Below are positions 1 through 6,222 of a stretch of DNA of 28,503 nucleotides, one piece after another. The stretch spans positions 1 through 28,503 of the forward strand of contig CAZBQE010000006.1 in assembly GCA_964494005.1 (NCBI GenBank). Direction: 5' to 3'. Under the pieces are notes generated by a model. The model did not search any database. It was given only the letters and a program-made list of their open reading frames with translations, and had not been told where the DNA came from. The position numbers and the translations under genes were made by a program. Source of the stretch: CAJBLF01 sp964494005. Its GTDB lineage: Bacteria > Patescibacteriota > Gracilibacteria > Absconditabacterales > Absconditicoccaceae. Numbering within the stretch: the stretch's first letter is position 1; each line of letters begins with the position of its first letter.

Positions 1-288
1 TTCCAAAAAATTTCTCTCTGACAATTCATCACGCTCGGAGGTGAAACACCAGCAATGATCATGATCGAAGCAATCTCCAGACTTATCCCGTGAGTCATCA
101 AAGAAGAATCCAGCCGACAAGACGAAAGCTACAACATCACCAAAAACATGAACAACCTCGAATATCCGCAATATACCAAGCCAGAAGAAGTACTGTGAAT
201 AAAAGTCCCAAAAGTCCTCCTCAGTGGCCACCACGCTAATATCAACGAACGAAGAAGGAAAAAAACTAAAAAGCTAAAAAACAAATAG
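1..288 (+). CDS. trmD: tRNA (guanine-N1)-methyltransferase TrmD, C-terminal part (5' end outside window)
   Basis: TrmD methylates G37 at N1 in tRNAs reading CNN codons and prevents +1 frameshifting. Only the last 95 residues are inside the window. The frame opens at base 1 and ends at TAG 286-288. Seen: ISLGQF followed by LGGETPAM, matching the family signature (ISIGD.VLTGGE.PAM) of the trefoil-knot cofactor site; RLIPGVIKEES; EYPQYTKPEE; and KVPKVLLSGHHANI, matching the C-terminal P.VLLSGNH. Three in-frame TGA codons (19-21, 100-102, 196-198) sit where other TrmD proteins have glycine, so UGA is read as Gly. The protein ends in a short Lys/Arg-rich tail. The next gene starts about 190 bases on, past two hairpins. 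Identification is secure. Confidence 0.95.
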
Positions 289-336
289 CAAATCAAAACA
301 CATTGAGTTTCATATGCTGGAAATCTTACTCTGATT

Positions 337-379
337 GTCTAGTATGGAAAAATGAAATGGCGGATCATTTTTCCTAGAC
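337..379. repeat. Inverted repeat / stem-loop downstream of trmD
   Basis: GGAAAAATGA (346-355) and TCATTTTTCC (365-374) are a perfect 10-bp inverted repeat around a 9-nt loop. GTCTA (337-341) and TAGAC (375-379) extend the stem past a 4-nt bulge. It lies 49 bases after the trmD stop. No long T-tract follows on the + strand, so it is not a textbook intrinsic terminator. It may still end or stabilise the trmD transcript. Confidence 0.6.
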
Positions 380-384
380 CTTTT

Positions 385-439
385 GCTTACTGGCGCCTGT
401 CCCGCACATAACTGCGGGAGGGCAATGCCAAAAGTAAGC
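385..439. repeat. Long imperfect palindrome (REP-like stem-loop)
   Basis: Nested complementary arms: GCTTAC 385-390 with GTAAGC 434-439; TGGC 391-394 with GCCA 427-430; GCC 395-397 with GGC 421-423; and a perfect CCCGCA (401-406) / TGCGGG (413-418) at the tip around the loop CATAAC. It is clearly more GC-rich than the surrounding DNA. It directly follows the stem-loop at 337-379, so the trmD/small-protein gap is essentially two tandem hairpins. It could be a dispersed palindromic repeat or a structured 3'UTR. Confidence 0.6.
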
Positions 440-481
440 CCAGCGGAGCGTTTAATATATTTATAAAATAATTTTATTATT

Positions 482-679
482 ATGATCAACAAAGAAGACA
501 TCAAAAAAGAGTTAGACTTCTGTATCAAACTCCGAGAAGAACAAGGTGGATGTAACTTTGGAAAATGAACAAAATGCGAGCAATGCTCAGCTCTTTCAGT
601 ACTACGAAAACTTTACAGCTGAGAAGTTCTTGATGGGCAAAAACTAAGTTTAGAAGAACGAAAAGAAAAAATAAAATAA
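482..679 (+). CDS. Small Cys-containing protein, 65 aa, function unknown
   Basis: ATG 482 to TAA 677-679 is open only if two in-frame TGA codons are read as glycine (GK-G-TKCEQC and LYS-G-EVLD). The protein is charged and lacks a signal peptide or membrane segment, so probably cytosolic. Four cysteines: one near residue 14, then a cluster CNFGKGTKCEQC around residues 24-35 that could bind zinc, though spacing matches no zinc ribbon I can name. It ends in a Lys/Glu-rich helix. The leader is pure A/T (TTTTATTATT before ATG) with no Shine-Dalgarno sequence. It is oriented with trmD and the next glycosyltransferase but separated from both by hairpins. I do not recognise a family. Confidence 0.7.
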
Positions 680-684
680 AAATT

Positions 685-738
685 CCCTCTTTATTTCCAA
701 AGAGGGGGGACCCCAAATCGTCGGGGTTGGAGATTTAG
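685..738. repeat. Palindromic repeat element after the small Cys protein
   Basis: CCCTCTTT (685-692) and AAAGAGGG (699-706) form a perfect 8-bp stem around a 6-nt loop. A second small stem follows, ACCCC (710-714) / GGGGT (722-726). The first hairpin begins six bases after the TAA at 679, so it may also act as a weak terminator. The unit resembles the palindrome embedded in the downstream gene at 1232-1278 in its CCC-TTT / AAA-GGG arms, which suggests a dispersed repeat family (inference). Confidence 0.5.
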
Positions 739-816
739 TCTAAAAAAATCCTCCATCCTAAAGGATACCTCCTCCTTTCAGTAAAAGAGGCAAATCATTT
801 AGTTTATATTATATTA

Positions 817-1959
817 ATGCTCGGACTACTCTATTTCTGAAGATTAGAACCTGAAAAATGATTCGATGGCATCATCGACATGATTGAGATGTATAAAGAA
901 AAAGAATTACCATTTCAGCTTTTCATTTTTGGCTCAGGAAGTAGAGAAGCGAAAATACAAGAATTGACAGAAAAATACAAAAACATCCATTTTTTTGGAC
1001 GAAAAGACTTGGAAACTATCAAAAGATACAAAGAAAATTGCCAATATTGTCTTATGCCATCTGAGTGCCTAGAAACATTTGGACTTTCAGCATTGACAGC
1101 ACTCCAACGAGGACTCACACCTATCGGCTACGCTAAGTGATGACTCAAAGAATTTATAGATCATGATTTCGATCTTACTCATCAAATAGGAGAAACTACC
1201 GGAGAAAAACTCTATAATATGATTTCTAAACTCAAGACCCCCTTGATAAAGGGGGAAACAAAGGGAGATTTTAAGCCTATGGCATTATTTGAATATAGCA
1301 AAGAAAAATGGATTGTTAATTTTCACGCACTAGCAGGAAAAGACGCGGAAAAAATTCTGATAGTTTCTGATTTTATTAACAAGGTAGGAGGAATTGAAAC
1401 GTATATCAATGACGTCAAAGATCTCCTTGAACCACATGGATACAAAATAGAATTGTGCGGAGGAAAAGTCCCATCAGGAACAGTAGGTAAATTAATAAAA
1501 TACCTGGGATTTATCACTGGATTAGGAAATTTTTGGGAAGCAATAAAAATACAACGCATCATCAAAAAAACACAACCAGATGTCATTCGATACAATAGTG
1601 TTATGAGATATCTTGGGCGAATGCCAATCCGAGCCAGCAAAAACAGTTCAGCAAAAAAGTGGATGATGTTCCATGATCTTGGCTACTTTGCGCCATTTCC
1701 TAGTAAATTAGAACAAGAAAAAAATATCAAAACACCACTCACACTCAAAAACTTTTTAAATAGTCAAACAAGCAAAAACCCACTCATAAAACTCGCTATA
1801 ATAGGAAAATATTTAGCTCTTTTACTCATAAAAAAACAACTAAAAAAGAGCGTAGATACCTTCCTAGTCCCATCCAATTTTATGGTAGATATAGTACATA
1901 AATCGTATAAAATCGATAACGAGAAAATAAAAGTCTTCCCACATTTCATCCAAGAATAA
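817..1959 (+). CDS. GT4-like (GT-B) glycosyltransferase with the two halves in permuted order, 380 aa
   Basis: GT-B glycosyltransferases transfer sugars from nucleotide donors, usually to lipids, glycans or proteins. Normally an acceptor-binding N-half precedes a donor-binding C-half. Here the C-half comes first: residues 6-16 read YFGRLEPEKGF, followed by LFIFGSG and NIHFFGR, then SECLETFGLSAL as the donor-site EX7E region, with the second Glu replaced by Thr. An N-half follows from about residue 178: KILIVSDF, VGGIETY near 190-196, FHDLG and FLVPSNFM. It ends at HFIQE, where the C-half would usually start. UGA encodes G8, G15, G108 and G109; G8 and G15 are the conserved glycines of GRL.PEKG. 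Residues 140-154 derive from a palindromic repeat. The frame is open upstream to TAG 736-738 but offers no other start. Activity is uncertain. Confidence 0.85.
1232..1278 (+). repeat. Palindromic repeat translated in-frame inside the glycosyltransferase gene
   Basis: CCCCCTT (1238-1244) and AAGGGGG (1249-1255) form a perfect 7-bp stem around GATA, flanked by a purine-rich AAACAAAGGGAGATTTT tail. It is translated as LKTPLIKGETKGDFKP (residues 139-154 of the host protein). This Lys/Gly/Thr-rich composition does not fit GT-B sequence. Similar peptides are known to arise from short palindromic repeats inserted in frame into bacterial genes (as with RPE elements of Rickettsia). The insertion lies near the end of the donor domain, just before its last helix, a tolerant site. 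Confidence 0.6.
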
Positions 1960-1963
1960 AAAA

Positions 1964-1979
1964 GACGCTCGCGAGCGTC
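1964..1979. terminator. Perfect palindrome after the glycosyltransferase gene, possible terminator
   Basis: GACGCTCG (1964-1971) and CGAGCGTC (1972-1979) are perfectly complementary, giving a GC-rich self-complementary 16-mer six bases after the first base of the stop codon region. The downstream + strand reads CCCTACAATTATAATTTT, only weakly T-rich. It lies between two convergent genes. Terminator function is plausible but not typical. Confidence 0.45.
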
Positions 1980-2028
1980 CCCTACAATTATAATTTTAAC
2001 CATAGTCCATAACAAAACAAATCCTTCG

Positions 2029-2064
2029 TTGTTAGTTATTAGTTGTTAATTATTAGTTAATTTT
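2029..2064. repeat. TTAGTTATTAG-type low-complexity repeat, copy 1
   Basis: A 36-base stretch made of TTAGTTATTAGTTGTTAAT-like words lies just past the stop codon of the minus-strand nuclease gene. It matches 24864-24899, just past yidC, at 33 of 36 positions. A shorter related stretch is at the rnj stop (3181-3199). The next bases, 2062-2079, form a 7-bp hairpin (TTTCGAG / CTCGAAA, loop TCTA) that contains the nuclease stop codon. Confidence 0.6.
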
Positions 2065-2069
2065 CGAGT

Positions 2070-3056
2070 CTACTCGAAATTCTTGAGATCTTCACACACT
2101 TTTCTAAACGTACAACTTGCACATTTTTTTTCACTCGTAGTTCTAGAAAAATTTGAATGTGGTAACGATTCGTTTTTGACAATATCACCATCTACAAGAA
2201 ATTGTTTCTGATAATCCACATCATTTTTGATTTTTTGAATAATATCATCGATATCAGACTTCTCTATCTTACCACCGATTTTATTCATACTAGGAAGGTA
2301 GACTTCATAAGCTTCTATTTGCATATCTTCGATATTGGTTTTGGATTTCAACAAAGTTTTGAGCGCATATATCTTAAGCTGATCGGAACTTCCATCCAAA
2401 TTAATTTTTTCCTGTCCGGTCTTTCGATCAATAATCAAACAATTATCATCTGCAAAAATAACACCAAAATCCGGAGCTGCCATCACATTGATATCCTCTA
2501 ATCCAGGAACAGCACGCATATTCACTTTCATACCTTCGAAATTCCTTTCTCTCGGTTTTTCTACATAGGTCATCTTAGCAGTCTTGAAATAATGCTGCAC
2601 TTTTTCATGTCGATCACTTTGCACAAAAGCATCGAGATTATGAAGTACTTTTTCGATAACTTCCTCTAATTTATCATCAACGTTTTCGCCATAATAATGT
2701 TCAGAAAGTCAAAATTTATTATCTCTATCATAACTTGTATAATCTCTATTTTTAGATGTTTCAAATTCACTTCTCATCTCCTCAACAATACGATCCTTGA
2801 ATGATTGAATATCTCCTTCTTCGACTTTACCGTATTTGACAGCATTAAGATAATCAGACAAAAGGTGATGCGTTTTTTCCCCTACCCACATATCCATGCT
2901 TTTAAGATTTTTGAGTAATAAGGTATTCAATCGGAGTTCTTCATCCACATCTTTCAAAGCATGCGGATAATAATTAAAAAAATACTTTTTGTTACAATAT
3001 TCAAGAACCGTGATCCTGGTATTTGACCACGTCAAACTATAGTTACGATATCCCAT
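2070..3056 (-). CDS. PD-(D/E)XK nuclease superfamily protein with Cys cluster (RecB/AddB/Cas4-like), 328 aa
   Basis: Stand-alone nuclease-domain protein. Seen: near the N-terminus LEYCNKKYFFNYY, resembling the C-P-R-K/F-Y entry motif of AddB/Cas4-type nucleases (Cys at about 21); in the C-half APDFGVIF followed by LIIDRKTGQE, i.e. Asp about 196 and the D-x-K pair D210/K212 of motif II-III; and near the C-terminus CASCTFRKVC (Cys 312, 315, 321). One N-terminal plus three C-terminal cysteines is the known 4Fe-4S 'iron-staple' arrangement. One in-frame TGA (2709-2711, NKF-G-LSEH) is read as Gly. Start ATG 3056 lies 36 bp from a good promoter. No helicase or cas gene adjoins it, so its role (repair, recombination or defence) is open. 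Superfamily call is firm; subfamily is not. Confidence 0.8.
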
Positions 3057-3091
3057 AATATATGATAAGATAATAAAAGCACAATAAAGTA

Positions 3092-3119
3092 TTTATACGG
3101 ATACCTTATCTTATTTCAA
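3092..3119 (-). promoter_or_regulatory. Sigma-70-type promoter of the PD-(D/E)XK nuclease gene
   Basis: On the minus strand, TTGAAA (-35, complement of 3114-3119) and TATAAA (-10, complement of 3092-3097) are separated by exactly 16 bp. The ATG at 3056 is about 36 bp downstream of the -10 box. The same 16-bp spacing recurs at the other minus-strand promoters in this window. Confidence 0.55.
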
Positions 3120-3137
3120 AACAAAAAAAACACATAT

Positions 3138-3171
3138 AAAAAAACTCTGCAAATCTAGCAGAGCTTTTTTT
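3138..3171 (-). terminator. Bidirectional intrinsic terminator of rnj
   Basis: CTCTGC (3145-3150) and GCAGAG (3158-3163) form a 6-bp stem around a 7-nt loop, flanked by an A-tract (3138-3144) and a T-tract (3165-3171). It therefore terminates in either direction. It lies about 25 bases past the minus-strand rnj stop codon and just upstream of the promoter of the nuclease gene, separating the two units. Confidence 0.8.
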
Positions 3172-3193
3172 ATATTTCAAAAATTGTTAATTG

Positions 3194-5251
3194 TTAGTTG
3201 TCTTGTCCTTGTTCTTCAATAGTCATACCCACTACTGCTTCTTCAGCAGAAATATCACCATTACCATTTTGTGCTTCTCTATTGATATAGACATACATCG
3301 GCACCAACAACGGAACCCTTCCAATGATTTTTTCTATATATATTCAAAGATCTTCTTTGATTTGTTTGAGATTATCTCTTACATCCATACGTTTTTTATG
3401 ATTTTCACTATATTTTGCTCTAGCAAACTCAACAATTTGAGTATGAATAGTCTTTACTTCGCTAGAATAAACAAATCATCTAGATTCAATCTGAATATTT
3501 CCTACCAATTCATTGGTTTTGGTATCAATCTTGAAAATCAACGAAACAATGCCATTTTCCGCCATAATACCACGAGCTTTCATAACATATTCACCAGAAA
3601 GATGCCCTTGTCCTTTTCCATCAATCATAATAATATCAAGCTTTATCTTTTTATCAGCTACAAGAAGCACATCATCATACATTTCTACAATCTGACCATT
3701 GACGGGCAAAAAGATATTTTCTTCAGGAATATTCATAGACAAAGCGATATTTTTGTTTGCATGTCTCATAAACGGTTCTCCATGCATAGGAATATAATAT
3801 TCTGGCTTGAGCATAGCAAGCATCATTTTGATATCTTCTTGGTACCCATGTCCTGACGTATGTACATCCAACGAATGATCATCGATAATATACACTCCAA
3901 GAGCAACTAAATCATTGATCATACCAATGACAGATTTTTCATTACCAGGAATAGTATGACTCGATAAAAGAACAGCATCGCCTGGTTTGAGTTCCATATC
4001 CTTATAGGTTTTATTGGACATTCTCATAAGTGCAGCAAATTCTTCTCCTTGAGATCCTGTACACAAAACCAAAACACGCTCATCTGGCATATTGTTGATG
4101 TCAGGATTTACAGGTCTAATCATATGTTCCGGCACTTGAATATAGCCAAGTTCCTGACAAAGTTTGACATTGGTAAGCATAGATCTTCCTGCAAGGAAAA
4201 CAACTTTATTATATTTAACAGCTGCATCGATAATTTGGATAATTCTTCCTATATTGGATGCAAACGTAGAAATAACCATTCTTGATTTGCAATCCCTAAT
4301 GACACCATCCAAAGCATCTCAAATAACCTTTTCAGAAACAGAATGTCCAGGTTTGTTAGCATTAGTACTTTCTCCCAAAAATACTCTAACTCATTCTTGA
4401 CCAATCCTAGAAATTTTACCGATATCAGCAGGTTTATCGATAGATGGCGTATGATCTATTTTGTAATCTCACGCGGTTACAACCAATCACTTAGGTGTAT
4501 AAATAGAAAATCCAAGCGATTCCGGAATACTATGATTGACTCTAAACATCTCAACAGTAAACGCTCCAAGTTTGAAAATATCCATATCAGGATCTACAAG
4601 TTTATATTTGAGATTTTTATTATCTTTATCATCAAGAGATTTTCTAATAATTCCCAATGCCAATGGAGTTGTATAAACAATAGGATAATCAAGTTGTCCA
4701 AGAATATGTCTCAACGCTCATACATGATCCAAATGTCCATGAGTAATCAGTATTCCTCTGATATTTTTTTTATTTTTGACAAGATAGCTGATATCAGGAA
4801 TCATATAATCAACTCCGTGCATATCTACAGAAGCAAATTCCAAACCTGCATCTACGACCAAAATATCATTTTTGTATTCGATCAAGGTCATATTGATACC
4901 AATTTCTTGAAGTCCTCCAAGCGGTATAATCCTGACAGGTATCTCACCCTTTTTGATAAGCGATTTAGGATCTTTGACAATAGATTTGACAGGCGTTCTA
5001 TGACGCAAAAACGCTTCAGAAGTCATTTTAGGCTTTTGAGGAGAACTTGATCTTCTAGGAGATCTCACTCCTTGTTTTAGATTGTTTTTTTTCTTGAAAT
5101 CAATAGAGAGATTTCATTGCATAGGTGTACTAGAAGAAGTAATAGTCTTGGATACCGGTGCCTTGTTTTTGTGAGACAATGGTCTCGGCATCTGATACTT
5201 TTTGACTGGTACAAATGATCATTGTTGTTGTGAATGTTGTGTTGTGTTCAT
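3194..5251 (-). CDS. rnj: Ribonuclease J (metallo-beta-lactamase / beta-CASP RNase), 685 aa
   Basis: RNase J is a zinc-dependent 5'-3' exo- and endoribonuclease for mRNA decay and rRNA maturation. Seen: IIPLGGLQEIGIN near residue 110; the zinc motif HGHLDHVG at residues 171-178 with the last Gly as UGA; VTAGDYK; LGESTNA; the beta-CASP elements LCTGSQGE and SSHTIPGNE; then HTSGHGYQEDI and YYIPMHGE; and a C-terminal domain. Nine in-frame TGA codons are all read as Gly. The first ~100 residues are a Gln/Ser/Lys/Arg-rich, probably disordered tail ahead of the catalytic domain, as in some mycobacterial and RNase J1/J2-like enzymes. Start ATG 5251 is the first in-frame ATG, and the open frame continues through it without a family motif. 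Upstream lies a repeat-rich spacer; a terminator follows the gene. Function is secure. Confidence 0.95.
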
Positions 5252-5279
5252 AATAATTTTTAATAATAAAGATTGTAAT

Positions 5280-5400
5280 ATGTCCCTATATATCGGGACG
5301 TAATTTGAACTTCGTTCGTAATTGGTAATTAATTACACGAAGTAAATTACACGAGCGTTAATAAATTCATTACGCGAACGTAGTGAGCAAATTACGACGT
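5280..5400. repeat. Modular GTAATT / AATTAC palindromic repeat element, copy A
   Basis: The stretch alternates the word GTAATT (left side) or AATTAC (right side) with short self-complementary spacers: GTCCC-loop-GGGAC (5282-5299), GAAC-TTC-GTTC (5307-5317), then GTAATTGGTAATTAATTAC, ACGAA, GTAAATTAC and so on, ending with GCGAACGTAGTGAGCAAATTAC. The orientation of the core word flips in the middle, so the whole is an imperfect long palindrome. A second copy with the same plan is at 26690-26824. It lies between divergent rnj and the methyltransferase gene. Confidence 0.6.
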
Positions 5401-5420
5401 TTTATTGAGGTAATAAGGTC

Positions 5421-5966
5421 ATGGGTGAAAATATAAAAGAGTTAAGAAAGTCCTGCGAGAGCAGAAGAATTCCCATCATAAGTCCGGCTACGGAAATTTT
5501 TTTGAAAAGAGTATTAAAAAAGAAAAAACCGAAAATATGTCTAGAAATCTGAGGTGCAGTAGGATATAGTAGTATAGTTATGTGAGAAATAATAAAGAAT
5601 CGATGAGGGAAACTGACATCGTTTGAGATTTCCTATCCCGCATACCAAGAGGGAATACAAAATACCAAAACAATGAACTGTTATAATACAACAACCTATC
5701 CGTTTGATATACGTCAAACACCTATCAAAAAATTGGTGCCGAATCCGGTAGACTTCATCTTTGTAGATGGACAGAAAAGCCAATATGGTGAATATTTAGA
5801 AATCATAGAGAAAATATGTTCACCAGATACGCTTATCATTATAGATGATGTGATCAAATATCATAACAAGTTGCCTTCATTATACGGATATTTACAGAAA
5901 AAGCAAATCTTTTATAAAATATTACAACTGGACCCTGACGACGGGATCATGATCATCAATGGATAA
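5421..5966 (+). CDS. O-methyltransferase-like class I SAM methyltransferase, 181 aa
   Basis: Small Rossmann-fold methyltransferase resembling the catechol O-methyltransferase / caffeoyl-CoA group. Seen: motif I ICLEIGGAVGYSS at residues 39-51 (G44 is UGA); SFEI with an acidic end of strand 2 at 67-70; DFIFVDGQKSQYGEYL at 111-126, the motif around the metal/SAM-binding Asp; and TLIIIDDVI at 137-145, the IDD metal-site strand. Three in-frame TGA codons (G44, G55, G62) are read as Gly. At 181 residues it is shorter than the usual ~220, with the N-terminal helices reduced. AAGG eight bases before ATG 5421 is one of the few Shine-Dalgarno-like sites in the window. Substrate unknown. It is transcribed towards the giant gene, about 256 bp away. 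Confidence 0.75.
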
Positions 5967-6222
5967 TATTAAATTTAAAAGATTTAACTCGATGTTTACA
6001 TCGACTTGATCTCGATATTTACCAAACAATATTTATCGATTTTTATCACGAATAAAATAAGTTTTTATCACGAACCGAAGACGAGCATATTACATCACAA
6101 AAACCCAATTTGGAAATAGCAAAAATCACTATTTTTTGTTTATTTTCATTCTCATTTGGCTATACTGAAGTGACGTATTTTTTGCTATTGGAAAATTTAT
6201 TTAAAATTCGGCTTATAAACTG
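5967..6222. promoter_or_regulatory. Regulatory-looking spacer upstream of the giant surface-protein gene
   Basis: This 256-bp gap contains, in order: a perfect 6-bp hairpin TCGATG-TTTA-CATCGA (5989-6004), possibly ending the methyltransferase transcript; two direct copies of TTTTTATCACGAA (6040-6052 and 6062-6074, starts 22 bp apart, about two helical turns), an operator-like arrangement; an inverted repeat ATAGCAAAAA (6116-6125) / TTTTTGCTAT (6179-6188); and between its arms a possible -10 box TATACT (6161-6166) with a weak TTGTTT 19 bp upstream. Promoter assignment is tentative. Confidence 0.4.

Noticed and set aside
310..716. Two minus-strand frames before 0.8 kb
   Set aside because: They run through the hairpin repeats and oppose the recoded small Cys protein; low-complexity products without motifs.
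3191..5050. Long + strand open frames opposite rnj
   Set aside because: They are shadows of the minus-strand rnj gene, are Ser/Arg/Phe/Ile-rich, and match no family, whereas the minus strand has all RNase J motifs.
5280..5400. CRISPR array
   Set aside because: The repeated word is only about 6-7 bases, spacers vary from 5 to 16 bases and are self-complementary, and orientation flips; no cas genes are nearby.
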